From positions 558,001 to 622,000 of the forward strand of contig NZ_VOBC01000001.1 of NCBI RefSeq assembly GCF_008369195.1: a stretch of DNA of 64,000 nt, given 5' to 3'. The DNA is from Sporosarcina sp. ANT_H38. GTDB lineage: Bacteria; Bacillota; Bacilli; Bacillales_A; Planococcaceae. Position numbers and translations under genes: made by a program. This document shows, piece after piece, positions 55,797 to 64,000 of the stretch (position 1 is the stretch's first letter; each line of letters opens with the position of its first letter). The notes under the pieces were generated by a model that had not been told where the DNA came from, made no database searches, and was given only the letters and a program-made list of their open reading frames with translations.

Positions 55797-56377
55797 ACGC
55801 GACTATAAAAGCCATTGATGGATCTACAGTAATAACACTTCTACAAGGTGTTGATATCCAAAACAGTGAAAAGGTCACTGGAACAAGTACCAAGAAAAGG
55901 ATAGAACTTGCCAATGCAATCAAATCAGCAAACAAAGGTGATACAATAGTGGTTACTAAAATAGATAGACGAGCCCGTTCAATATTCGACTTAAATAAGA
56001 TTATAGGCGGATTATTGGATAAAGGCGTAACTGTAGAGTTCTTGAATGAGAACATGGAATTTAAACCGAATAACGACAACGAACCAAATAGGCAAAATAG
56101 TATGCAGTCATTAATGTTTAAAATCCTAGGATCGTTTGCACAGTTTGAGAGGGATTTAATTGTTGAACGCACAACCGAGGGACGAGAGTGAGCTGTAGCA
56201 CAAGGTAAACATATGGGAAGGAGAGCAAGTTACACCCTTAAAGCCATGAAGAAAGCAATTGAGCAGTATCACAACCGCCAAGAAAACGGAATGAGATTAT
56301 CAAATATTTTAAAATTGAATGATATCCCAAAAGCAAGTTTTTATGTTGAATTGAAGAAGATAAATGTAGAAGGGTAG
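55793..56377 (+). pseudogene. Serine recombinase pseudogene (N-terminus missing, one stop)
   Basis: KIDRRARSIFDLNKIIGGLL and LMFKILGSFAQFERDLIVER are resolvase signatures; after an in-frame TGA at 56,189 the frame continues AVAQGKHMGRRASYTLKAMK ... IPKASFYVELKKINVEG, the DNA-binding end. The catalytic-serine N-terminal segment is gone. Confidence 0.85.
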
Positions 56378-56448
56378 CCAATCCGCTACTCTTTTTCCAC
56401 CAATCAATAAAAGAAACATTTCATTTGAAAATGAGAGGATGAGTAAAA

Positions 56449-56688
56449 ATGGATAATTCACAAGAGAGAATCTGTAAGTTTCTAACTCAAAACAAGTTAA
56501 AATTCATCAGTGAAGATAAAGTAGCTAAAAAGTTCGCATACAAGAACATACTGACTTTTTACATTGGGAAAGAAGGATGGTCAGCCTATGGTATTGATGG
56601 AAGAGACTTTAAAGGTCGAAACCATCAAACATCTAAAGTTGGATTTCTTATTGCTGAGTATAAAGATTCTGAAAATGGTGTATATTGA
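56449..56688 (+). CDS. Hypothetical protein, 79 aa
   Basis: Small soluble frame (SQERICKFLTQNKLKFISED ... NILTFYIGKEGWSAYGIDGR). GAGAGGATGAG lies upstream. No family recognised. In the decayed right part of the island, so may itself be a fragment. Confidence 0.45.
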   Translation: MDNSQERICKFLTQNKLKFISEDKVAKKFAYKNILTFYIGKEGWSAYGIDGRDFKGRNHQTSKVGFLIAEYKDSENGVY

Positions 56689-57379
56689 AAAGCTGAATAG
56701 TGGTGTTACAGCGGTAGGGAAAATGAGTCAGAGAAAAACTTATTTCGACTACACGTGTCATAAAAATCGAGAGGATTATACCTGATGATTGTCAGGGATT
56801 CAATTGGTTTGAAGAACTAATGTACAAGCTAAACAACGTATACACTCTTTTTTAGAACATTCATTGTCACTGATTGAATTTGCTGAAAGAGAGTTGCCAG
56901 AAAAACTAGCACTGAAGATAAATGGAACGCTGCAATCGGGTAATGAATTTTCACTAAGCAACAGACTAAAAGAACGAGTAACAACCTAGAACCTGATACA
57001 AAAATATATTTATTTGGTAATAGTGATAATAGAAAAAATATGTAATGCAACTTGGTAGACACTCGAAATTACTTGACTCACTATGATAAGGAACAAAAAA
57101 TGTTTTAGATACTAGTGATAAATTGTATTATTCTGTAATATGGTTAAAGCATTTACTACACTAATTTTATTCAAAGAAATAGGTATAGAAGAAAGTCTTA
57201 TCCGTTCCAAGATTCAAAGTAGTAAGCAATATTCTTATTCGATAGACAAAGTAAAAGAATTGCTAAAATAGGTTGTAATTTACTAGAGTTCAGTTATATG
57301 AGAAAAGTAAATCCCAGTTTTGACGTTTAAAAGATATGTCGCATTTCACACATTAGGCGTAGCAAGGAAGGGAATTATT
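56689..57379. other. Gene-poor decayed stretch
   Basis: No intact gene. A 43-codon frame (about 57,139-57,270, MVKAFTTLILFKEIGIEESL ... IDKVKELLK) could be a fragment. Nothing else recognised. Confidence 0.4.
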
Positions 57380-57610
57380 ATGTACTGGGATTATAGAGTT
57401 GTGGAGGATAAATATCCTAAAAGTAGTAAATCTTGCTTTGGAATATGCGAGGTTCATTATGATGAAAACCATGTTCCTCATATATGGGGTGAAATAATGC
57501 CTGCCGAATCATTAGATGAATTAAAAGATGATTACGAGTATATGCGTAAAGCATTTGAAAGTCCCGTATTGAAAGTAGTTGACGGTAAGTTAGTAGAAGT
57601 TACAGAATAA
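57380..57610 (+). CDS. Hypothetical protein, 76 aa
   Basis: Begins MYWDYRVVEDKYPKSSKSCF and continues GICEVHYDENHVPHIWGEIM. AAGGAAGGG six bases before the ATG supports this start over the open frame that reaches back to 57,320. It resembles short plasmid or phage-associated proteins, but no function is known to me. Rightmost recognisable island gene. Confidence 0.6.
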   Translation: MYWDYRVVEDKYPKSSKSCFGICEVHYDENHVPHIWGEIMPAESLDELKDDYEYMRKAFESPVLKVVDGKLVEVTE

Positions 57611-58087
57611 TGTAGCAGTACGAATGTAATGAGTACTAAAAGATAAGGAACTTATGCAACTATCGGGTGTTTAGTTTAAGAAGAACAAATAAGAAAGTCG
57701 ATTCCTTAAAATACTAGGAAACGACTTTTTTGTTATTCAAAATGTTTTCAGGTAGCTAGTCGAGTATTTATAAATGGCTTTCAACGCCACTAGTTAGTGG
57801 AGGAAAGAATAGTCAAATGCAACAAAAATAGAATGAACTAATAAACTCAAAGCAATAAAGATATTAAAACAAATTGGAAACATTTTTTAATTCAATTCTA
57901 AACTGCTTCATTGAATCATTTAAAAAGGCATCAGCAATCAAGGCGGACGCTTTATAGTAATATAGCGTTTCACTACCTATTTCGCCAGGTAATCGTACCC
58001 GGAGTAAAAAACCTTATTCTCCATATGTTTAACAATAATCAAAAAGGGAACTTTTTTATATAAGTCTATTTAAAAAGGAGTTCGATT
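57611..58087. other. Intergenic region before the aldehyde dehydrogenase gene
   Basis: No gene. Holds an imperfect hairpin with T run near 57,690-57,735 (GAAAGTCGATTCCTTAAAAT ... GGAAACGACTTTTTT), possibly terminating the previous gene, and GCG..CTTTATAGTAATATAGCG near 57,949. A TATAAG hexamer near 58,060 may be the -10 of the next gene. The island's right border lies somewhere here; no third tRNA-Arg repeat was found. Confidence 0.45.
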
Positions 58088-59515
58088 ATGTTTAATCATA
58101 GAAAACAATACATCAATGGTGAATGGGTTGACTCTACTGGTTCAGACACAATTGAAGTAGTAAACCCAGCAACAGAAGAAGTGATTGGTAAGATTAGCAG
58201 CGGAACGAAAGAAGACGTGAACCGGGCTGTCCAGGCAGCAAAAGAGGCGTTTCCTTCCTTTTCTAAAATGTCAGTGGACGACCGGGTAAAGCTTCTGGAG
58301 AATATTGCAAAAGAATATGAAAATCGCAAAGATGATTTAATAAAAATAATGACCGAAGAGCTAGGAGCTCCAATAACAAAATCGGAGGAAATCCATTATC
58401 AAATGGGGCTTGCACACTTTAAGCAGGCAGCAGAGGAATTGAAAAATTTCGAGTTTACGGAGGAAAGAGAGAACTCTTATATCCAGAAGGAACCAATTGG
58501 TGTATCAGGACTGATCACACCATGGAATTTCCCTACGAATCAGATTTCCACAAAGCTGGCCAGTGCATTGGCAGCCGGTAGCACCTTAGTTGTGAAGCCT
58601 GCATCTAAAACACCATTTGCATCTATTATTCTAGCGGAGATTTTTGACAAAGTTGGTGTTCCTAAAGGTGTCTTTAACCTTGTAAATGGTTCAGGTTCAA
58701 CCGTTGGGGACGCAATCAGCTCTCATCCGGATGTCGATTTTGTATCCTTTACTGGATCGGGTGCAGTTGGAAGCAGTTTAATGAAGAATGCTGCAGATGA
58801 TTTTAAAAATGTCTCATTGGAACTTGGAGGAAAATCTCCTTTAGTCATTTTAAAAGATGCGGATGTAAAAAAAGCAGCGAGAACTGCTTTAGCTCAAATT
58901 GCTACGAATACAGGTCAGGTATGTTCAGCGGCTACACGAGTGATTGTACCGGAAGAAATGCATGATGATTTCATTGAAGCAATGAAGGAATTAGTAACGG
59001 AGTTCCCTGTTGGTGATCCACAGGACAAAAATACATTTATGGGTCCACAGGTTTCCGAAGACCAGTGGGAAACCGTTCAATCCTACATCAAGAAGGGTGA
59101 GGAAGAAGGAGCCACCCTTGTTATCGGCGGTCCTGGTAGACCAGATGGAATTGATAAAGGATTCTTTTCTAAAATAACAGTTTTCACGGATGTGCAGAAC
59201 GATATGACTATTGCGCAGGAGGAAATCTTTGGACCTGTCATGTCGGTTATCACGTATAAAGATATTGATGAAGCAATCGAAATTGCCAACGATACCGTTT
59301 ATGGCCTTGCTGGTTATGTATTCGGAAATGATAAAGAAGAACTGAAGAAAGTGGCTTTAAATATTCGAGCAGGACAAATAACGATCAATAATAGTGAAGC
59401 AGATATGTCGGCACCATTTGGCGGCTTTAAGCAATCCGGTATTGGTCGTGAATGGGGAGATTATGGAATCGAAGAATTTCTTGAGCCAAAGGCGATTATG
59501 GGAATGCCTTCTTAA
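58088..59515 (+). CDS. NAD(P)-dependent aldehyde dehydrogenase
   Basis: ALDH superfamily enzyme, 475 aa, oxidising an aldehyde to its acid. Catalytic Cys in [11 protein letters not shown] (~279) and general base Glu in [12 protein letters not shown] (~246); cofactor motif [11 protein letters not shown] and the substrate-site PWNFP block. AAAAAGGAG precedes the ATG. Substrate not predictable from sequence. Single gene with its own terminator; flanked by decayed sequence on both sides, so it may be backbone or a late acquisition. Confidence 0.92.
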   Translation: MFNHRKQYINGEWVDSTGSDTIEVVNPATEEVIGKISSGTKEDVNRAVQAAKEAFPSFSKMSVDDRVKLLENIAKEYENRKDDLIKIMTEELGAPITKSEEIHYQMGLAHFKQAAEELKNFEFTEERENSYIQKEPIGVSGLITPWNFPTNQISTKLASALAAGSTLVVKPASKTPFASIILAEIFDKVGVPKGVFNLVNGSGSTVGDAISSHPDVDFVSFTGSGAVGSSLMKNAADDFKNVSLELGGKSPLVILKDADVKKAARTALAQIATNTGQVCSAATRVIVPEEMHDDFIEAMKELVTEFPVGDPQDKNTFMGPQVSEDQWETVQSYIKKGEEEGATLVIGGPGRPDGIDKGFFSKITVFTDVQNDMTIAQEEIFGPVMSVITYKDIDEAIEIANDTVYGLAGYVFGNDKEELKKVALNIRAGQITINNSEADMSAPFGGFKQSGIGREWGDYGIEEFLEPKAIMGMPS

Positions 59516-59523
59516 TAAAAGTA

Positions 59524-59560
59524 AAGCTGTCCAAGAAGTTTTTTGGACAGCTTTTTTTAG
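59524..59560 (+). terminator. Terminator of the aldehyde dehydrogenase gene
   Basis: AAAGCTGTCCAA / TTGGACAGCTTTTTTT stem-loop. Confidence 0.93.
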
Positions 59561-60189
59561 TGTGTCATAAATTTCCGTATTTAATCAGAAAGGAGTTCTT
59601 AGTCTTGAAGGAAGTAGCGGCTAGGTTCAAATGAGAAAACTACTATTCCAAAACAAATTTTTCTACCTACGCTAATCCCAAAAAGGTAAACGAAACAGCC
59701 CGCAATTTGAAGTGTTCTGGTTCTTTAATTGAAGAAGAAAAGCCATTTAATCGGCTCGAAGTTCTTCAACTAAACCAATTAATAGGATGTAAATACTTTT
59801 CTCTGAAATTATTATTAAGACCATAGTAATTTTATGGATGGGTGAAAATAAAGACATCTTTAGCAAAAGGAAAATCATCGTATTTGCAGCAGCTAGGATA
59901 CTCATTGGAATTGGTACGGAGATGTTGTTCCTGGGTCATACGTTATTATGGTTGTGATTATCAATCATCATCTTTTCCCGATGAATAAGATAAGTTCAAA
60001 GAATTCATAAAAGAAACCATAGAAGTGAAACCACATCAGTAAAAAGTGTGAGATACAGAGAACACTAGTTTATATATCAATACTTATCGGGAGAGAAGAA
60101 ACTTGGAGTAAAGTTTCTTCTCTTCTATTAGTTTTCTGAACAGTTACTCCACCTCAAAATAAAAATTTTTATTTACCTCACAAAATGAA
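59561..60189. other. Decayed stretch with coding fragments
   Basis: Open pieces without full genes: ANPKKVNETARNLKCSGSLI... (59,670-59,826) and MGENKDIFSKRKIIVFAAAR, then ILIGIGTEMLFLGHTLLWL (59,837-59,956, one hydrophobic helix). Also a dyad GAAGAAACTTGGAG...AAGTTTCTTC near 60,096-60,125. No family assigned. Confidence 0.4.
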
Positions 60190-60239
60190 TTGACCAATCT
60201 AAAAAGAATATGGTACTGTGTATATGAGTATAAACAGTA
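60190..60239 (+). promoter_or_regulatory. Promoter and dyad operator of the ABC exporter cluster
   Basis: TTGACC-N18-TACTGT, and from the -10 an inverted repeat TACTGT-N14-ACAGTA (60,214-60,239). A site for the GntR regulator encoded in the cluster is the simplest reading. Confidence 0.6.
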
Positions 60240-60265
60240 TAACAGTTAAGAAGGGGTGTTTATAT

Positions 60266-60988
60266 ATGAATGAATGGAAACAAGCATACAGGCTCGCAAC
60301 TTTTGAAATAAAGGCTTCAATAAAAAGCTTTCTACTGATTCTGATTTTCTATATCGCGATGAGCCTGATTTTCATGCTGTCGTTCGATGTTTACCTGGAA
60401 GGCGAATTCAAATTCTTTGATTTTATGTTCATGCTGATTTTCTTCATGTTCCCGACCTGGATGAAAGGTAAGGAATTCCAAATGCAGAAGATGGATGGGG
60501 ATTTATGGACAGCGCCCTCAATCATCATGCTGCAGCAACTGCCGATCTCAAAAAACATCATCGTCAAAAGCCGCTTCATCATTCATGCATTCTGTTCATT
60601 TCCGTTCCAGTTGGTTCTGTTCATCGCGATGCCACTGATGTCGGAGAATTTCCGGGACATGATGACGCCTATCGCTTACATCGCATTCCTGCTGATTTGG
60701 CTGGGTTTATCGATTTCAGTCGGCTTTATCATGGCGGCGAGCGAAGCGGGAGGAAATTTCAATACGAGTGCCATCGTAAAATCGTTTATTTTCTTGGTGA
60801 TTGGCGCCGTTGCACTTTATCTCATGTTCCCGCTTTTATCAGAGAACGGCTTTATCCACTGGACGATGTCGCTTGCAACTGAATGGACACTGCTGTCAGT
60901 CATCGTGGCTATTGTTTTGAGCATTGCGGGCTGTAAATACTGGCAAGCGGATATGAGAAAAACCATGAAGAAAACGGAATATCTGTGA
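60266..60988 (+). CDS. ABC transporter membrane protein
   Basis: Integral membrane protein of 240 aa, six hydrophobic segments (SFLLILIFYIAMSLIFMLSF; FDFMFMLIFFMFPTW; SFPFQLVLFIAMPLM; IAYIAFLLIWLGLSI; IFLVIGAVALYLMF; LLSVIVAIVLSIAGC). No ATPase domain; likely the permease for the ATPase at 61,397. ATG at 60,266 with AAGAAGGGG. First gene of a five-gene cluster. Base composition is closer to the backbone than to the island. Confidence 0.75.
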   Translation: MNEWKQAYRLATFEIKASIKSFLLILIFYIAMSLIFMLSFDVYLEGEFKFFDFMFMLIFFMFPTWMKGKEFQMQKMDGDLWTAPSIIMLQQLPISKNIIVKSRFIIHAFCSFPFQLVLFIAMPLMSENFRDMMTPIAYIAFLLIWLGLSISVGFIMAASEAGGNFNTSAIVKSFIFLVIGAVALYLMFPLLSENGFIHWTMSLATEWTLLSVIVAIVLSIAGCKYWQADMRKTMKKTEYL

Positions 60989-61003
60989 GAGGGGGGCTGG
61001 ATT

Positions 61004-61393
61004 TTGCTGCCGATACGCTTATCCAAAGATTCTCGTGAACCGATTTATCATCAGATTGAAAAGCAGCTGAAGGCACTGATTGCGGGAGGCCATTTGCCTG
61101 CAGGGACGCCGCTTCCATCAATTAGGGTGCTGTCGAAAGACCTGGAGATTAGCGTCATCACGATACGTCGCGCCTATCAGGACCTGGAGTCACAGGGCTT
61201 TATCGAAACAGTCCATGGCAAAGGGACTTTTGTCGCGGAGATACAGAACTCCATGAAACAGGAAACGATGACGGCTTCCGTCCAAGCGGAATTCGAACGG
61301 GCCATCCGCAACGCGATGGATTACGACTATACTGTCGATGAAATCAAAACGGTTTTTGAAGAGACTTTAGAAAAACTCAGGAAAGGGGAATGA
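61004..61393 (+). CDS. GntR-family regulator, YtrA type
   Basis: 129 aa, short GntR of the YtrA subfamily: winged helix LSKDSREPIYHQIEKQLKAL, SIRVLSKDLEISVITIRRAY and FIETVHGKGTFV, followed by a short dimerisation helix rather than a large effector domain. TTG at 61,004 behind GAGGGGGG. Lies 3 bases before its ABC ATPase gene; such regulators normally repress their own ABC operon and respond to cell-wall-active compounds. Confidence 0.9.
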   Translation: MLPIRLSKDSREPIYHQIEKQLKALIAGGHLPAGTPLPSIRVLSKDLEISVITIRRAYQDLESQGFIETVHGKGTFVAEIQNSMKQETMTASVQAEFERAIRNAMDYDYTVDEIKTVFEETLEKLRKGE

Positions 61394-61396
61394 CAA

Positions 61397-62242
61397 ATGC
61401 AGCCATGGATTGAACTAATAGACGCACATAAAAAGATTGATGATTTTCAGCTCGGACCTGTCAGCCTAGCGATTGAGCCGGGGACCATTACGGCGCTGGT
61501 CGGCAATAACGGCTCTGGCAAAAGTACCTTGCTGAAGCTGATCATGAATCTGGCGAATCTGGACGGAGGAGAGATCAGGGTCTTCGGCAAATCTGTCGAC
61601 GGGAAAGACGAAAGTTGGAAAAGGCATGTCACGTTCCAATCGCAAAAAACTGTCGGCTGGAACGCCTATACAGGAGAGGACCTGAAAAGGCTGATTGCCC
61701 CTTTATATACGAAATGGGATGAGAAACTTTTCGAACGCATGATCCAACTGCTCGACATCCCGCTCGATAAGCGATTCGGCAAATTATCGCCAGGTCTCCA
61801 ACAGAAGCTCAGCCTGTCGCTCGCATTGCCGCGGAATACTGATATCCTGATTCTCGATGAACCGACCGTGTCACTCGACATCCCATCAAAAAAACAATTC
61901 ATGGATTTGCTTGTCGAATGGATGGAAAGGGAAGACCGTGCTGTCATCCTGACAACTCATCAGCCGGAGGATCTCCAAAAACTGGCAGATTACTTGTTCC
62001 TGATGAAGGACGGCCAGGGGGTCGGCCGGTATGAGAAAGATATACTCGCTGCGGGATTCCGCCGCTACTGGCTCAAGGAAATGCCGGCGGTGCCAGTACC
62101 GGGTGAACTTTCCCGTTCCGGAAACGAACTGATATCAGATAATCCTGACTCAACGGAGCAGTATTTCACGCAACACGAAAATAGTGTCATTGACGTCAAA
62201 GCCTTGGAACTGGAAGAAATCATCAGCCTTCTGCTGAAGTAG
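61397..62242 (+). CDS. ABC transporter ATP-binding protein (YtrB-like)
   Basis: 281 aa. Walker A GNNGSGKST (~36), signature-region KLSPGLQQKLSLSLALP, Walker B ILILDEPTVSLD and the switch histidine TTHQ. The C-terminal extension (~residues 215-281) is typical of single-subunit exporter ATPases. Probably pairs with the 60,266 membrane protein. Confidence 0.93.
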   Translation: MQPWIELIDAHKKIDDFQLGPVSLAIEPGTITALVGNNGSGKSTLLKLIMNLANLDGGEIRVFGKSVDGKDESWKRHVTFQSQKTVGWNAYTGEDLKRLIAPLYTKWDEKLFERMIQLLDIPLDKRFGKLSPGLQQKLSLSLALPRNTDILILDEPTVSLDIPSKKQFMDLLVEWMEREDRAVILTTHQPEDLQKLADYLFLMKDGQGVGRYEKDILAAGFRRYWLKEMPAVPVPGELSRSGNELISDNPDSTEQYFTQHENSVIDVKALELEEIISLLLK

Positions 62243-62265
62243 AGAAATAAGAGAGGATGAGAGAA

Positions 62266-63198
62266 ATGGAAACAATGCTTACCGTAGAAGGATTGGGCAA
62301 ATCCTTCAAGGACAAGAAGATTGTCTCAAATATTTCCTTCGAAGTGAAAAAAGGTGAGATTATGGCGCTGCTCGGACCGAACGGGGCGGGGAAATCGACG
62401 ACAATACGCAACATCATGGGTATCTTGTATCCCGATGAAGGCACGATCTCTTTCTGGAACCGCTCTACGAAAGATATCCCACGCGATAAAATTGGCTATC
62501 TGCCGGAAGAGCGAGGGCTCTACAAAAACGTCAAGGTCATGGACATCCTGCTGTATCTTGCGGACCTGAAGGATTATCCGCTGGACCAGGCTAAAGAACG
62601 CGCGCTCGAGTACTTGAAAAAGTTCGGCCTAGAAGGCAAGGATAAAGTGTCGGTCGAAGAGTTGTCGAAAGGGATGGGTCAGAAAGTCCAGTTTATCGCC
62701 TCCATTCTTCATGAACCGGAACTCCTGATCTTGGATGAGCCGTTCTCAGGTCTTGATCCGGTCAGCCAGGAGCTGTTTAAAGAAGAAATCCGTTCACTGG
62801 CCGAAAAAGGCACGGCGATTCTATTGTCTTCGCATCAGATGAACCTTGTCGAAGAAATGGCGGACCGGCTGTTCCTGATTCACCGCGGCAGGAAAGTGAT
62901 CTATGGGACCTTGAGTGATGTCAAAAAGGAATATGCTAATTTCAAATGCACGATTAACGGCAGCAACAGCCGCAGCCTGCTTGAAAGCCTGCCAGAAGTC
63001 GAGCGGGTCGAACAGAACGGAGAAACGGCTGTACTTTATCTCTCAAAACATGTGCAGCCCGCTTTCTGGCTGAAAAATCTTCCAGTAGAACTCGACATCC
63101 AGGAACTATCAATCGACCGGATTTCGCTCCATGAAATCTTCATTGATATCGCCACGGATAAGAATCTTTTGAAGGAAGTGGGTGAGTTGCATGCGTAA
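62266..63198 (+). CDS. natA: ABC transporter ATP-binding protein, NatA-like
   Basis: 310 aa. Walker A GPNGAGKST (~39), signature VEELSKGMGQKVQ, Walker B LLILDEPFSGLD, switch SSHQM, and a ~90-residue C-terminal domain as in NatA/DrrA-type exporters. ATG at 62,266 chosen by spacing to GAGAGG; an in-frame ATG at 62,257 overlaps that site. The stop overlaps the next gene by 8 bases. The symbol is by similarity to the B. subtilis Na+ exporter; substrate not proven. Confidence 0.88.
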   Translation: METMLTVEGLGKSFKDKKIVSNISFEVKKGEIMALLGPNGAGKSTTIRNIMGILYPDEGTISFWNRSTKDIPRDKIGYLPEERGLYKNVKVMDILLYLADLKDYPLDQAKERALEYLKKFGLEGKDKVSVEELSKGMGQKVQFIASILHEPELLILDEPFSGLDPVSQELFKEEIRSLAEKGTAILLSSHQMNLVEEMADRLFLIHRGRKVIYGTLSDVKKEYANFKCTINGSNSRSLLESLPEVERVEQNGETAVLYLSKHVQPAFWLKNLPVELDIQELSIDRISLHEIFIDIATDKNLLKEVGELHA

Positions 63199-64000
63199 TA
63201 CGATGAAAGTCGCCAAATGGGAAATTAAACGCAATATGAAAAGCAAGTCGTTCATCATCGGCCTATTCCTGACACCGATCATCTTCCTAGCATTTTTCCT
63301 GCTGCCGGAACTGTTCAGTTCGGATGATGAAGCAGCGACAACGACAGTCTATGTCAACGACCAGCTCGGGGTCTACGGACAATTGGAAGCAGCGGCAGCA
63401 AATCCCGAATGGCAGATGGAACAGACAGACACCACAGAACAGGAAGCCACTGCGGCGCTTGAAGGGGAAGAAGACGCTGCGTATATTTTCATCGACGAAC
63501 AGGCTGTTGAAACTGGCAAAGTCGCAGTTTACACGCATGAAGACACAAGTTCGGCCTTCATGGATGAAGTCCAGATCCTCGGAGGTCCGCTGCAGATGGT
63601 GCAAATCAAACAGCTCGGCCTGACACCGGAAGAAGCGGCAGTTATCGCGCAGGGAGTCGTCTTTGAAGATGCTTCTGAAGAAACGGAAGAAGACGGCCTG
63701 TTCAGTGAAAATATGCTGGAACGTGTGATTCCAGGAACATTTGCCGCAGTCGTCATGCTGTCAATCGTCTTCACCGGAATGGCGATCTTCCAAAGCGCGT
63801 CCCAGGAGAAGAAAGACAAGATTGCAGAGATTATTCTGTCGTCTTTAACGCCTGCAGAACTGATGCAAGGCAAGATCATCGGTTATTTTGTCCTTGGTAT
63901 CATCCAGGTCGTTGTCTATATTGTCATCGCGCTGCCGATGCTCATCTGGAAAATCGATTTTCCTGTCATAGAGTATCTGCTAGTGCCCGAACTTCTAGTG
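63191..64000 (+). CDS. natB: ABC transporter permease, NatB-like (3' end outside window)
   Basis: At least 270 residues visible. One N-terminal membrane helix (FIIGLFLTPIIFLAFFLL, ~residues 20-37), a large extracytoplasmic region rich in acidic residues (~40-180), then membrane helices (FAAVVMLSIVFTGMAIF; VLGIIQVVVYIVIALPML) split by QEKKDKIAEIILSSLTPAEL, a segment typical of NatB/YhaP-type ABC-2 permeases. Overlaps natA by 8 bases. The frame is open to the window end. Confidence 0.88.
   Translation, partial: MRNTMKVAKWEIKRNMKSKSFIIGLFLTPIIFLAFFLLPELFSSDDEAATTTVYVNDQLGVYGQLEAAAANPEWQMEQTDTTEQEATAALEGEEDAAYIFIDEQAVETGKVAVYTHEDTSSAFMDEVQILGGPLQMVQIKQLGLTPEEAAVIAQGVVFEDASEETEEDGLFSENMLERVIPGTFAAVVMLSIVFTGMAIFQSASQEKKDKIAEIILSSLTPAELMQGKIIGYFVLGIIQVVVYIVIALPMLIWKIDFPVIEYLLVPELLV

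Noticed and set aside
58088..59515. Aldehyde dehydrogenase as island cargo
   Set aside because: Composition is nearer the backbone than the AT-rich island and it lies beyond the last island-type gene; origin left open.

Overview
The window looks like the chromosome of a low-GC, Gram-positive, endospore-forming member of the Bacillales, most likely Planococcaceae (Sporosarcina-like). Three things point there. The gene order pheS-pheT ... rnhC-zapA-cvpA-polX-mutS2-yshE-lcfA-fadR-fadB-etfB-etfA-trxA-uvrC-lysC-yslB-sdhCAB-ysmA-gerE-ysmB-racE-rph-rdgB-ysnB follows the Bacillus subtilis backbone. The sporulation regulator gerE is present. Many genes use TTG starts behind strong AGGAGG-type ribosome sites. 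The genus is an inference.

Backbone (1-32,250): translation (pheST), DNA repair and recombination (SNF2/SWIM helicase, rnhC, polX, mutS2, uvrC), cell division (zapA), fatty-acid degradation and electron transfer (lcfA-fadR-fadB-etfB-etfA, with a FadR-type operator before fadR and a second before the thioesterase gene ysmA), thioredoxin, aspartokinase under a lysine riboswitch, succinate dehydrogenase, glutamate racemase, and a tight rph-rdgB-ysnB operon. Non-coding mobile repeats sit in several intergenic spaces, including one between etfB and etfA and one bounded by a perfect 21-bp inverted repeat.

Island (about 32,300-57,600): a tRNA-Arg(UCU) gene marks the left border. An intact-looking second copy at 54,707-54,780 is followed by the same ~170 bp as the first copy. 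Each copy is followed by a decayed tyrosine-recombinase gene of one family. Between them sits a second element of about 20.6 kb, bounded by two fragments of the 3' end of ssrA (tmRNA) that share a 24-bp identical core, with one intact integrase (33,749-34,723) just inside the left end. At least two further integrase C-terminal remnants lie beside it, so this is a repeatedly used, nested integration hotspot. Inner cargo: an Xre-type regulator with twin palindromic operators, an accessory module of unknown genes plus an SF2 helicase, a GmrSD-type (DUF262 + HNH) restriction protein, a serine recombinase, a 1189-residue minus-strand protein with a repeat-rich body and a PIN-like C-terminus, a small-protein family with an internal duplication, a PD-(D/E)XK nuclease and a PLD-like protein. 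Much of this is consistent with an anti-phage defence island. The best candidate for something undescribed is the 44.6-50.1 kb segment.

Right flank (58,000-64,000): an aldehyde dehydrogenase gene, a decayed stretch, then a five-gene ABC-export cluster (permease, YtrA-type GntR regulator, two ATPases, and a NatB-type permease cut by the window edge) with a dyad over its promoter.
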